Source: Comamonadaceae bacterium (GTDB lineage: Bacteria > Pseudomonadota > Gammaproteobacteria > Burkholderiales > Burkholderiaceae_C). Taken from it: 64,000 bases of DNA. Positions 37,809 through 48,314 of the stretch are shown here, one piece after another. The position numbers and the translations under genes are program-made. The notes below the pieces were generated by a model. The model ran no database searches, was not told where the DNA came from, and was given only the letters and a program-made list of their open reading frames with translations. The stretch spans positions 1 through 64,000 of the forward strand of contig JAIXOM010000023.1 of assembly GCA_027486755.1 (NCBI GenBank). Reading direction: 5' to 3'. How positions within the stretch are numbered: position 1 is the stretch's first letter; every line of letters starts with the position of its first letter.

Positions 37809-38204
37809 GCCTATTTACTGCGCCTGCTTCTAGAGGCAGCCACAGTGCAAGAACTGGTGCGCGTGTTGGCTTACCCCAAATTTGACCTGTCCAAGCCCGA
37901 GCAGGACGAGTTGCTGGCTGACTACCTGCCTTATGTCGAAGCGGTGCGAATTGCGCATCCGCCGCCCACGGTGCCGCCATACCGTGATCCTTCAGATTTG
38001 CCTTTCATGCACTTGGCGGTGGCAGGTAAAGCGCGGGCCTTGGTATCTGGCGATCGCGATCTTTTGGCCATTGCTGCCGAGTTCGAGCGGGCCTGTGCCT
38101 GCCCCATTGTTTCAATCGATGTGTTTTGCCATGCCTTTTGCTCGGGGTCATCGTCCAAGGACCTTGGAATGCCCGAAGGCTGGTCTCAAGCAGTGCGGGC
38201 CTAG
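37809..38204 (+). pseudogene. PIN-domain toxin remnant, N-terminus missing
   Basis: The frame from the TAA at 37806-37808 to 38204 encodes the C-terminal two thirds of a PIN-family toxin (VapC-like/COG1569): 'ELVRVLAYPKFDL', 'RDPSDLPFMHLAVAGKARAL' and 'VSGDRDLLAI', with two of the acidic sites kept. The N-terminal 'LDTN' active-site strand is absent, and no such sequence is found in the other frames upstream (37598-37808). The only start, GTG at 37845, would give 119 residues without a complete catalytic centre. No antitoxin gene is adjacent. Best read as a decaying remnant. Confidence 0.7.
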
Positions 38205-38369
38205 CGGCCTTCCGGGGCGGGCTATCTGCCATCAGTCTTGTTGCCAAAGCCAGCGCGGTGCCTGCGAGCGCGGATAATGCCGGCTTAGTCGCTTGGCAAG
38301 CCTTGTCTTGCCGGCAAACTGAAGTTCCTGCATCGGCCCCTATTCTGGCCATCCTTGCACCACCACACC

Positions 38370-40030
<1,661 letters not shown>

Positions 40031-40031
<1 letters not shown>

Positions 40032-40591
40032 TGGCTCGCCCGTCCGACGCCGAAGTTCTGGACCGCACCCGGGTCTGGCTGGAAAAAGCGGTCATCGGCC
40101 TGAACCTGTGCCCTTTTGCCAAGGCGGTCTATGCCCGCGACAGGGTGCGCCTGGTGGTCAGCCAGGCCCGGCATATCGATGACTTGTTGGAAGAGCTCGA
40201 TGGCGAGCTTGACTTGCTCGTGGCGACGCCGGCCGAGCAGATCGACACCACGCTGATCATCCATCCCACGCTGTTTCCGGATTTTCTGGACTTCAATGAT
40301 TTCCTGGAAATCGCCGAGGGCGTGCTCGATGAGCATGAACTGGAGGGCGTGATCCAGTTGGCGAGTTTTCACCCGCAGTACCAGTTCGAGGGCACCGAGC
40401 CCGAGGACATGGGCAACTACACCAACCGCGCGCCCTATGCCACCTTGCATCTGCTGCGCGAAGAGGCCGTCGAGCGGGCGGTGGCCACACTGGCTGACCC
40501 CGACGCGATTTACCGCGATAACATCCGGGCCCTGGAGCAACTGGGGCCTGAAGGTTGGAAAAAGCTGGGGCTCGAGTACCCGGGCGCCTGA
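40031..40591 (+). CDS. DUF1415 family protein
   Basis: 186 residues; ATG overlaps the ettA stop by one base (TAATG). Family motifs 'VIGLNLCPFAKAVYARDRVR', 'PEDMGNYTNRAPYATLHLLR' and 'ALEQLGPEGWKKL'. Function unknown. The coupling to ettA indicates co-expression with a translation factor. Confidence 0.88.
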
Positions 40592-40593
40592 TC

Positions 40594-40686
40594 GGCCGCC
40601 CCGTCGCTGCGATGGCGCAGCTCCCACCCATCTCCAGTCAGATTCGCGGGTGCTTTGTGGGAGCGCCGCCCCGGCGCGATGGGGCC
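40594..40686. repeat. REP inverted pair (REPIN-like)
   Basis: Reverse copy 40594-40627 (ending CAGCTCCCAC) and forward copy 40657-40686 (GTGGGAGCGCCGCCCCGGCG) with a 29-base spacer. The GTGGGAGC heads face each other. The pair fills the gap between the DUF1415 gene and the convergent small gene. Confidence 0.82.
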
Positions 40687-40705
40687 TTGCAAGCTTGGAC
40701 CGGCT

Positions 40706-40987
40706 TTAGACCTTGGCCAGCTGCGCCTTGGCCTTGTCCAGCCACAGCTGCAGGTTGTCGAGCAGGCCGCCCTGGCTAAACGAGCAGCTTTCTTCGGTGA
40801 ACAAGGCCGAGGACTCCAGCCTGTCGGTGATCTCGTTGAGGACCTGACCATAACGATCGGGCAGCGCAGCGAGCAGGGCCTGCGCCGAGCGGGCGCGCTG
40901 GCACAGGGGTGCTACCGGGCTGCGCCCCTGGCGCAGCTGGGTCAGCAGTTCTTCGATCGCTTGCAGCTCGGTTTGTGCGGGGTTCAT
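40706..40987 (-). CDS. Small conserved-type hypothetical protein
   Basis: 93 residues, start overlapping the MFS stop by 4 bases (ATGA), so translationally coupled. Highly helical, without membrane segments: 'ELQAIEELLTQLRQGRSPVA' and 'LLDNLQLWLDKAKAQLAKV'. One Cys in 'PLCQRA' and one in 'ESCSFS'. I do not recognise a named family. Clean frame and coupling argue that it is real. Confidence 0.7.
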   Translation of the reverse strand: MNPAQTELQAIEELLTQLRQGRSPVAPLCQRARSAQALLAALPDRYGQVLNEITDRLESSALFTEESCSFSQGGLLDNLQLWLDKAKAQLAKV

Positions 40988-42180
40988 GGCAAGGCCTTTT
41001 GCTGTGCCGCCCGGGCCCGCTGCTCATCGCGCCAGTCGGGCCAGAGGCTGAGCAGGGCCAGGACGAGGAAGGGCACGGCCACCCAGGGCAGACGGGCCAT
41101 GCCCACCACGCCAATGAGCGAGCCGCCTGTAGCCGCGCCCAGGGCGGCGCCGGCATAGAGCATGGAGCTGTTCAGGCTCATCAGCATCGGTGCCTGGGCC
41201 GGTGCCAAGCTGATCAACCGGCTTTGCTGCGGCGTCATCGTGCCAAAGCTGTTGATGCTCCAGGCCACCATGGTCAGGGTCAGCAGCACCGGATGGCCCT
41301 GGGTCATTGGCAGCAAGACCATCATGAGCGCAACAAGGCTCAGCTGCAAGGCCAGGGTCTTGAGCACGCCCAACCGGTCGGCGGCCCAGCCGCCTATCAG
41401 CGTGCCCACCACACCGCCGCAGCCGAACAGGGCCAGCACAATGGATAGCTCGTTGGCATTGAGCCCACCGAGCTCCTGCAACACCGGCCCGATGTAGGTG
41501 AACACGAAAAAAATCGCGGTGAACATTAGCAAGGTGCGCAGCCAGACCCGCCAGACTCCGCCTTGCGCAGCGGCGCTGCGCAGGCTGCCGCTGGCCACGG
41601 TGACCTTGATGGTGTTCGGCAGCAGGCGCATGGCCAGCAGCAATACCAGCACGCTGGCACCCGCGGCCAGCCACAGCGGCCAGCGCCAGCCCAGTTGCAG
41701 ACCAATCCAGGTGCCTATGGGCACGCCCACCGCATAGCTGACGCTTTGGCCCAGATTGGCAATGGCCAGTGCTTGCCCGCGCTGGGTGGGCGCTACCAGG
41801 CTGACCGCAGTGGCCGAGGCGGCGGCGGTGAACATCACGCCTGCGCCCATGATCACCCGGCCGACCATCAGCCAGCCCAGGGTAGGCGCCAGCGCACTGC
41901 ACAGGCTGCCCAGACTGAACAGGCTCAGGGCCAGCAAGATGGTGGCGCGCCGGCTCCAGCGGCCGGTGGCCAGAATCAGCATGGGCGCCAGCACCGCCGC
42001 GCCCAGCGCGTAGGCGGTCATGGCTTGGCCGGTGGCCGCCAGGCTTACGTTCAGAGCCTGGCTGACCGGCTCCAGAATACCGCCGAGCACAAAGGCGCTG
42101 CTGGCGATGATCAGATTACACAGGGCAAAGAAATACAGCAGCGCTGGCATGCGGCCTGCGCTGGCGGGAGGGTTCTTCAA
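40984..42180 (-). CDS. MFS transporter (DHA1-like)
   Basis: 398 residues if it starts at TTG 42180; an ATG at 42150 giving 388 residues is an alternative. Twelve helices; motif A-like 'LILATGRWSRRATILLAL' and 'GWAADRLGVLKTLALQ', motif C-like 'GQSVSYAVGVPIGTWIG'. It resembles arabinose-efflux/drug-H+ antiporters. It follows the TonB receptor by 32 bases on the same strand, so it may move the receptor's ligand. Confidence 0.88.
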   Translation of the reverse strand: MKNPPASAGRMPALLYFFALCNLIIASSAFVLGGILEPVSQALNVSLAATGQAMTAYALGAAVLAPMLILATGRWSRRATILLALSLFSLGSLCSALAPTLGWLMVGRVIMGAGVMFTAAASATAVSLVAPTQRGQALAIANLGQSVSYAVGVPIGTWIGLQLGWRWPLWLAAGASVLVLLLAMRLLPNTIKVTVASGSLRSAAAQGGVWRVWLRTLLMFTAIFFVFTYIGPVLQELGGLNANELSIVLALFGCGGVVGTLIGGWAADRLGVLKTLALQLSLVALMMVLLPMTQGHPVLLTLTMVAWSINSFGTMTPQQSRLISLAPAQAPMLMSLNSSMLYAGAALGAATGGSLIGVVGMARLPWVAVPFLVLALLSLWPDWRDEQRARAAQQKALP

Positions 42181-42212
42181 GACCTCGGGCTCTCGCGGTT
42201 CAATTTCGCGGT

Positions 42213-44339
42213 TCAAAGTTGCATGCCCACCGAGGCAAAAACCCGTGGTGCGAAATAGCTGCGGGTGCGCTCGGTGATGGTCTGCCCAGCGTCCTGGTAG
42301 GAGCGGCTGCGGCTGATCGGTGCGTCGCCGATGTTGTAGATGCCCACCCGCCAAGACCACTTGCGGGCCACCGAGTGACCCACGTGGGCGTCGAGGGTCA
42401 CGCGCGACTGCTCGCGCCCCTGGAGGGTGGGCGTGGTCAGGGCCGCCGGGCCGTTGAGCGTGAGCCCGATCCCCCCGAAGGTACCGCCGGTGCGGCGCAT
42501 CGGCTGGTTGATGTTCAAGCTGGCGGTGTATGTAGACTGACCAGGAATGGCCATGCCTTCGCGGGCGCCGTCGGTCATGCGCGACTGCAGCACGGTGGCG
42601 TTGGCGGTGAGCAGCCAGCTGCGCGCCCAGCCGCTATCGCTCAAGGGGCGCTTGATGTCTCCCTCCAGACCTACCGTGAGGGCGCTGCCGATGTTCTGGC
42701 GCTGCTCCAGCCACTGCGTGCCTTGCTGAAACACCTGGGTGGCAATCACGTCGCTGACCTGACGCACGAACAGGCTCAGGCCCATCTGGCCTTGGCCGGC
42801 CAGGCGCTGCTCGACGCCGATGTCAAAAGTCTGGGTGACTTCCGGGCGCAGATCGGGGTTGCCGACCTGGCTGGCGTTGCTGATGCTGTTGATCCCCTGG
42901 CTGGGCACGGTGCGGTCGAGCAGGTCCCACACGCTGGGCTGGCGGGTGATGCGGGCGATGTTCAAGCGCCACTGCGCGGTCTCGCTCAGTGGCGTGCGGG
43001 TGTGCAGCGAGGGCTGCCAGAAGTTCAGCTGCTGGTTGACCTGCAGCGCATCGACCTGCGAGTGCAGCTTGACCGTCTCGCCGCGCAGGCCCAGGGTCAG
43101 GGTGGTCTTGGCCGGCAGTGCCCACTCATTTTGGCCCCACAGGGCGGCCCGCTCGATGCGCGAGTTGAGCGCTTGCAGGGCCGATGCGCCGTCCTGGCTG
43201 GTGCCGCTGGCCTGGCGATTTTCATATTCCAGCCCGGTCATCCACAGCAGCGATTCACGCGCGCCGGTGAGTTTGGACTTGAGCTGCCAGGTCGACTCGC
43301 TGCGGTCTTCGCGGTAGGTGCCGGCAGCACGCAGGCGCTGGCTGTCGTCAGTTTGCTGGTTGCCCGACAGGCTGCTTTCTAGCTTGCCGATGGACAGACG
43401 CCGCGTCCAGTCGCCGCCGAGCTGCCAGGAACTGCGCTGGGCGCTGGACGTTTCGGCCTGCAGCAAGCCGCCGCTGAGTTGCTGGTAGTCGCCGCTGCTC
43501 TTTGAGCCGCTGATGTTGCCGCGCAGTGAGACCTGGTCGCGCCCGATGCGACCGTTCAGGCGCTGAATCAGCATCCAGTCGTCACGCCGGGTGCGGCTTT
43601 CCGAGCGGGTGTCGGTGAGCACGCCGCCGACTTCGCTCTGGCGTTCCTGATCGGAGCCGCTGAGTCCGCGGGCCAGCCAGACGCCGGTGAAATAGGACCA
43701 GGTCGTGCTCCTGGCCGGCGCCTTGGGGTCGACGTCGCCGAGCGGGCCGGTGCGCATGGCCCACAGGCGCGGGCTGTGCTGATCCCAGGCGATGTTGTCA
43801 GTCAGTCGCACCGTGGCTGTGCGCTGCGACATGGCCTGGCGCAGCACGATGTTGACCGTGCCGCCGCTGGAGCCCGAATACTCTGCGCTGGGTGAGCGGA
43901 TGATCTCGATGCGCTCGATCAGATCGGCCGGCAACTGGTCGATCGGCAATTGGGCCCGGCCAGCCGAGCGCTGGCCGTCGATCATCACCCGGGTGGCGCT
44001 GCTGTCGAGCCCGCGCATGCGGATCTCCAGATTGCCGCTAGCCCCAGTGGTGACCTGCAGGCCCGGCAGGCGACGCAACACGTCTTCGGTGCTGTCCACG
44101 CCCATGAGCTCGATGTCCTGCCGGTCGACCACTACCAAAGAGCCGGTGGCTTGAAAGCGTTCTTCGAGCGAGCGGCGCGTGGTGATCACCACCTCACGCA
44201 GGGTTTGCGTTGCGCCCTCGCCCGAGCCTTCGTCGGGGCCCATCTGCGCCTGGGCTGGGCCGCTATCGGCCAGGCAGACGGCCAGGCACACAGCCATAGC
44301 CGATGCTGTGCGGTGGGGAAGCGAGCGGCGGTGTGGCAT
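42213..44339 (-). CDS. TonB-dependent outer-membrane receptor
   Basis: 708 residues. Signal peptide (ends 'GPAQAQ'), TonB-box-like 'TLREVVITT', plug domain ('DVLRRLPGLQVTTGASGNLE', 'IRMRGLDSSATRVMIDGQR', 'IEIIRSPSAEYSGSSGGTVN') and a beta barrel ending in an aromatic/hydrophobic strand 'FASVGMQL'. Ligand unknown; such receptors import siderophores, haem, vitamins or sugars. No Fur box was identified upstream. Confidence 0.93.
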   Translation of the reverse strand: MPHRRSLPHRTASAMAVCLAVCLADSGPAQAQMGPDEGSGEGATQTLREVVITTRRSLEERFQATGSLVVVDRQDIELMGVDSTEDVLRRLPGLQVTTGASGNLEIRMRGLDSSATRVMIDGQRSAGRAQLPIDQLPADLIERIEIIRSPSAEYSGSSGGTVNIVLRQAMSQRTATVRLTDNIAWDQHSPRLWAMRTGPLGDVDPKAPARSTTWSYFTGVWLARGLSGSDQERQSEVGGVLTDTRSESRTRRDDWMLIQRLNGRIGRDQVSLRGNISGSKSSGDYQQLSGGLLQAETSSAQRSSWQLGGDWTRRLSIGKLESSLSGNQQTDDSQRLRAAGTYREDRSESTWQLKSKLTGARESLLWMTGLEYENRQASGTSQDGASALQALNSRIERAALWGQNEWALPAKTTLTLGLRGETVKLHSQVDALQVNQQLNFWQPSLHTRTPLSETAQWRLNIARITRQPSVWDLLDRTVPSQGINSISNASQVGNPDLRPEVTQTFDIGVEQRLAGQGQMGLSLFVRQVSDVIATQVFQQGTQWLEQRQNIGSALTVGLEGDIKRPLSDSGWARSWLLTANATVLQSRMTDGAREGMAIPGQSTYTASLNINQPMRRTGGTFGGIGLTLNGPAALTTPTLQGREQSRVTLDAHVGHSVARKWSWRVGIYNIGDAPISRSRSYQDAGQTITERTRSYFAPRVFASVGMQL

Positions 44340-44453
44340 GGTGGTGTCCGTCCGAGGAAATGCTTAGGGACGCAAGGGTTTGCCGGGGATTATCCCGGAG
44401 GCCGTACGCGGCTGCTGTCGCATTTTGGCGGGGCAGCTTGGCGCTAGGCGGGA

Positions 44454-45002
44454 TCAGCGCAGGCGCTGCGGCGTGATCTCGACCGTGTCCTTGGCATTGC
44501 CGATCCAGATATTGCCGTCTTGGATGGTCAGCTGCAGCTGCATGCTGCGCTCGGTCAGGCGGGCCAGGGCCTGGCTGGGCTCGGCCTCGATCTGCCAGAC
44601 GCTGATGTTGTCGGCCCGGGTGATTTTGGTCTCCAGACCCTTCCACCAGACGGGTGTGCTGCTGGCATGGCTGTACACGCTCACCCGCGCCGAACGGCCG
44701 GCCGCCCGCATCAGGCGCTTGTCGTCGGGCTGGCCCACATCGATCCAGTGCAGCAGGGCGTCGGTGTAATCCTTGTGCCAGAGCGCGGCTTCGTCCACGT
44801 CCCACAGGTCTTTGGCAAATTCGAGTTGGCCGGCTTTCTCATCGGACGCCACGTTCAGCGCAAAGGCCAGCAGACGCACCATCATGCGCTCATCGGTCTC
44901 CGAGGGATGGCGGGCGATGGTCACCGCATGGTCGGCATACAGATGGCGGTCCATGTCTGCGATTTGCAGCTGGGCTTTGTAGATGGTGGCCTTCAATGCC
45001 AT
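44454..45002 (-). CDS. yaeQ: YaeQ family protein
   Basis: 182 residues from the ATG at 45002 ('MALKATIYKAQLQIADMDRH'). Contains 'HPSETDERMMVRLLAFAL', 'LWDVDEAALWHKDYT' and 'WIDVGQPDDKRLMRAAG', the conserved YaeQ blocks related to PD-(D/E)XK nucleases. In E. coli it was linked to rfaH suppression, but its biochemical role is unclear. Confidence 0.92.
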   Translation of the reverse strand: MALKATIYKAQLQIADMDRHLYADHAVTIARHPSETDERMMVRLLAFALNVASDEKAGQLEFAKDLWDVDEAALWHKDYTDALLHWIDVGQPDDKRLMRAAGRSARVSVYSHASSTPVWWKGLETKITRADNISVWQIEAEPSQALARLTERSMQLQLTIQDGNIWIGNAKDTVEITPQRLR

Positions 45003-45056
45003 GACGGGGCTCCGGAGCAAAACCTCCATTGGAACAGGATTGCCAGAGGCCGGCGC

Positions 45057-45713
45057 TCAGAAGGGGGCGGGGCTGTCAAAGCGCAGGGCTTGCTCGCTGG
45101 CCGGGTGGCGCAAGCTCAGGCTGCTGGCGTGCAGCAGCAGGCGCTGGGGCGGTAGTGCCTGCCCGGTTTGCGATGGGCCATAGAGCGCATCGCCCACGAT
45201 GGGATGGCCGATGGCCTGCAGATGGACCCGCAGCTGGTGCGAGCGTCCGGTCAGCGGCTCGAGCAACACCCGGGTCTGGTCCGCCCCATGGGCCAGCACC
45301 TGCCAGCGGGTCTGGCTGGGCTTGCCGTGCACGGTATCGACCTTTTGCAGCGGTCGGCGCGGCCAGTCGGCGGCCAGTGGCAGGTCGATCAGCTGCCAAT
45401 CACCGTCGGCCTTCATCAGGCCATGCACCACCGCGATGTACTGCTTGCCGATGGCGCGCTGCTCGAAGGCCTGGCCGAGCAGGCGCTGGCTGAGCGCATG
45501 CCGGGCCATGAGCATCAGGCCCGAGGTGGCCATGTCCAGCCTGTGCACCACCAGGGCGCCGGGCACCTGGGTCTGCGCCCAGCGGCTCAGGCAGTCTTGC
45601 TTGTCGGGGCCGCGGCCGGGCACCGACAGCATGCCGGCGGGTTTTTCGAGCACCAGCAGTTCCTCATCCAGGTGGATCAGGCGTGGGGCCGTTGCGCTGT
45701 GGGGCTCGCTCAT
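45057..45713 (-). CDS. rluA: RluA-type rRNA/tRNA pseudouridine synthase
   Basis: 218 residues. Catalytic motif 'HRLDMATSGLM' with Asp60, 'EKPAGMLSVPG' near the N-terminus and 'PLTGRSHQLRVHLQAIGHPI' in the C-terminal half. No S4 domain, as in RluA (23S rRNA U746 and tRNA U32). It is divergent from the MFS gene at 45785 across 71 bases. Confidence 0.9.
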   Translation of the reverse strand: MSEPHSATAPRLIHLDEELLVLEKPAGMLSVPGRGPDKQDCLSRWAQTQVPGALVVHRLDMATSGLMLMARHALSQRLLGQAFEQRAIGKQYIAVVHGLMKADGDWQLIDLPLAADWPRRPLQKVDTVHGKPSQTRWQVLAHGADQTRVLLEPLTGRSHQLRVHLQAIGHPIVGDALYGPSQTGQALPPQRLLLHASSLSLRHPASEQALRFDSPAPF

Positions 45714-45721
45714 GGCCGGGG

Positions 45722-45727
45722 ATTATC
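45722..45727 (-). promoter_or_regulatory. -10-like hexamer of rluA
   Basis: Read on the minus strand it is GATAAT, ending 8 bases before the rluA ATG. With a usual -10 to start distance, transcription would begin at or next to the start codon. Confidence 0.5.
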
Positions 45728-45770
45728 GGCAGCCGCTGCCCGGGGTCGCCTCGCTCTGCTTGGGTGGGGT

Positions 45771-45776
45771 TACAGT
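45771..45776 (+). promoter_or_regulatory. -10-like hexamer of the MFS gene at 45785
   Basis: TACAGT ends 8 bases before the ATG, the same geometry as for rluA, the AEC transporter and the HAD gene. No clear -35. Confidence 0.45.
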
Positions 45777-45784
45777 TGCGCCCC

Positions 45785-47020
45785 ATGTCCGAGACCCACA
45801 GCTTGCGCGACCTTTTCCGCATTGGCGACTACATGCGCATGTGGTTTGCCCGGCTGTCGAGCACCGCCGCCCAGCAGATGCTGATGGTGGCGGTGGGCTG
45901 GCAAATGTACGAGCTGACCAATAGCGCCTGGGATCTGGGCCTGGTGGGCCTGTACCAGTTCGCTCCCGCCTTGTTGTTCACCCTGGTGGCGGGCCATGCA
46001 GCCGACCGCTTGCACCGGGGCCGCATCATCGCCCTGTGCCTGTTGGCGCAGGCGGTGGTCGCCCTGGTGTTGGTGGCAGCTACCTCGGGCTGGGGGCAGG
46101 ATGGGCAATGGCTTTCGCGTGAGCTGTTGCTGGGTATCTCGCTGCTGCTGGGTTTGGCGCGTGCCTTTCAGATGCCGGCTCAGCAAGCGCTGGCCCCGCT
46201 GCTGGTGCCTGCGGCGATGCTGCCGCGCGCCACCGCCTTCAACTCGGCCGGCACCGAGATGGCGGTGATCGGCGGGCCGGCCTTGGGCGGGCTGGTGTTT
46301 ATCGCCGGCGCTGTGGCGGTCTACGGCCTGTGCCTGGCTTTGCTGCTGCTGGCCTCGCTGCTGGCGCTGACCTTGCGCTACCGGCATGTGCCGCCGGCGC
46401 ATGAACCAGTCACCCTGGACAGCGTACTGGCCGGCCTGACGTTTGTGTGGCGCAGTAAGCTGTTGTTGGGCGCGGTGTCGCTGGATTTATTTGCGGTTTT
46501 GCTGGGCGGGGCCACGGCTTTGCTGCCGATTTTTGCCAAGGATATTTTGCAGGTTGGCCCCTGGGGCCTGGGCCTGCTGCGCGCAGCGCCGGCTGTGGGC
46601 GCTCTGCTGATGTCCTTGGCCTTGACGCGTTGGTCCATGGACAGCCGGGTGGGTCACAAGCTCATGGCAGCGGTGGCGATCTACGGGCTGTCCATGCTGG
46701 TGTTTGGCCTGTCCACGCATTTCCTGCTCTCGCTGTTTGTGCTGGCCATCTCCGGCGCGGCCGACATGGTCAGCGTGGTCATACGCATGACGCTGATTCA
46801 GCTGGAGACCCCGGACCACATGCGAGGCAGGGTCAGTGCGGTCAATTCGATTTTTATTGGCGCCTCCAACCAGCTCGGGGAGTTCGAATCGGGGGCGACT
46901 GCGGAGTGGTTCGGCCCGGTCGGCTCGGTGGTGATCGGTGGCGTTGGCACCTTGCTGGTGGCAGCCACCTGGATGCGCTTGTTTCCGAGCCTGGCCCAAC
47001 GCGATCGAATGACGCACTGA
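45785..47020 (+). CDS. MFS transporter (EntS/DHA3-like)
   Basis: 411 residues from the ATG at 45785. Twelve helices; 'FTLVAGHAADRLHRGRIIAL' is motif A, and 'GQWLSRELLLGISLLLGLAR' and 'TPDHMRGRVSAVNSIFIGAS' are typical of the MFS_3/enterobactin-exporter group. Substrate unknown. Confidence 0.9.
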   Translation: MSETHSLRDLFRIGDYMRMWFARLSSTAAQQMLMVAVGWQMYELTNSAWDLGLVGLYQFAPALLFTLVAGHAADRLHRGRIIALCLLAQAVVALVLVAATSGWGQDGQWLSRELLLGISLLLGLARAFQMPAQQALAPLLVPAAMLPRATAFNSAGTEMAVIGGPALGGLVFIAGAVAVYGLCLALLLLASLLALTLRYRHVPPAHEPVTLDSVLAGLTFVWRSKLLLGAVSLDLFAVLLGGATALLPIFAKDILQVGPWGLGLLRAAPAVGALLMSLALTRWSMDSRVGHKLMAAVAIYGLSMLVFGLSTHFLLSLFVLAISGAADMVSVVIRMTLIQLETPDHMRGRVSAVNSIFIGASNQLGEFESGATAEWFGPVGSVVIGGVGTLLVAATWMRLFPSLAQRDRMTH

Positions 47021-47039
47021 GCTTGCGGCCTGCCTGCTT

Positions 47040-48314
47040 TTAGCGGCGGCTGCGCGCCGCCTGCACATCGACCGCGCTCACAGCGCCGGCGCTGTGGCCC
47101 CAGCTGCTGCGCAGGTGATTGAGCAGATCGGCGATGTCTTGCTCGCTCAGGTCTACCCAGTAAGGCGGCATGCCGTAAGGCCGGGGGTTACCGGCGGTGG
47201 CCGGCGGGTAGCCGCCATGCAGCACCATCTGCACAAGGTTGACCGTCGAATCCATGGTGACCGCCCGGTTGCCGGCCAGCGCCGGATAAGCATTGCTCAC
47301 CCCTTGGCCCTGAGCGCCGTGGCATTGGACGCAGTGTTTGTCATACAGCGCAGCGCCGGCCGTATTAGGCTGGGCCAGGCGGGCCGGCGGCGGCGGGCGG
47401 GGGCTGGCCGGCAGGGCTTTGAGGTAGGTGGCCATGGCTTGCAGGTCGGTCTGGCTCAGGTGCTGGGTGCTGTGCAGTACCACCTCGGCCATAGGCCCTT
47501 GCACCGAGCCGCGCGGCGAAACCCCGGTTTGCATCAGGGCCACGATGTCGGCCAGGGGCCAGTCCATCAGGCCGGCTTGGCGGGCGTCGGTGAGCGAGGG
47601 CGCGTACCAGTTTTGCATCGGGATCAGACCGCCGGCCAGGTCCAGAGGATTGCTCGCGCCCAGGGCATTGCGCGCGGCGTGGCAGGCCGAGCAGTGGCCC
47701 AGGCCCTGCACCAGATAGGCGCCACGGTTGTAGGCCGGGCTTTGCTGGGCCTGCGGCTCAAAGGGTTCGGGTTTGAAGTAAAGCGTGCGCCAGGCCGCCA
47801 GCGCCCACTGCGTGTTGAAGGGCCAACGCAGCTCATGCGGCATGTTGGCCCGAGCTACCGGCGGCAAGCTGCGCAGGAAGGCGTAGATCGCATCGGCGTC
47901 TTCGCGCTGCAGGCGGCTGTAATTGGCATAGGGGAAAGCCGGGTAGAGCAGGCGCCCATCGCGCGAGCGGCCTTCACGCAGCGCCTGCCAGAAGTCTTCG
48001 GCGCTCCAGACGCCGATGCCGGTATTCGCATCGGGCGTGAGGTTGCTTGCATAAACGGTGCCAAAGGGGGTGGCTATGCCGCGCCCGCCCGCATAGGGCG
48101 CGCCGCCGCGTTCGGTATGGCAGGCCATGCAGTTGCCGGCTCGGGCGAGATAGGCGCCACGCTCGATCAAATCCTGGCCCGCGGGGACGGACGAGGCTGC
48201 TGTGCCCCCAGCGGGTGGCTGATCGTCGCGCCAGAGCAGGGCCGCGACGATCAGCAGCAGCGCCAGAGCCAGCAGCCCTGCAGTCAGACGTGCTTTACCA
48301 GCACGGGTGCTCAT
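47040..48314 (-). CDS. Membrane-anchored tri-haem cytochrome c (alcohol-dehydrogenase type)
   Basis: 424 residues from the ATG at 48314, which overlaps the previous stop (ATGA). An N-terminal membrane helix (11-28) is followed by three haem sites: CMACH (C62), CSACH and CVQCH. Size and spacing match the cytochrome subunits of gluconate/alcohol/aldehyde dehydrogenases (AdhB-like), which pass electrons to quinone or oxidase. No catalytic subunit is encoded next to it. Confidence 0.9.
   Translation of the reverse strand: MSTRAGKARLTAGLLALALLLIVAALLWRDDQPPAGGTAASSVPAGQDLIERGAYLARAGNCMACHTERGGAPYAGGRGIATPFGTVYASNLTPDANTGIGVWSAEDFWQALREGRSRDGRLLYPAFPYANYSRLQREDADAIYAFLRSLPPVARANMPHELRWPFNTQWALAAWRTLYFKPEPFEPQAQQSPAYNRGAYLVQGLGHCSACHAARNALGASNPLDLAGGLIPMQNWYAPSLTDARQAGLMDWPLADIVALMQTGVSPRGSVQGPMAEVVLHSTQHLSQTDLQAMATYLKALPASPRPPPPARLAQPNTAGAALYDKHCVQCHGAQGQGVSNAYPALAGNRAVTMDSTVNLVQMVLHGGYPPATAGNPRPYGMPPYWVDLSEQDIADLLNHLRSSWGHSAGAVSAVDVQAARSRR

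Noticed and set aside
46880..46895. GTTCGAATC, similar to a tRNA T-arm
   Set aside because: It lies inside the MFS coding sequence and no acceptor stem or anticodon arm can be formed around it.
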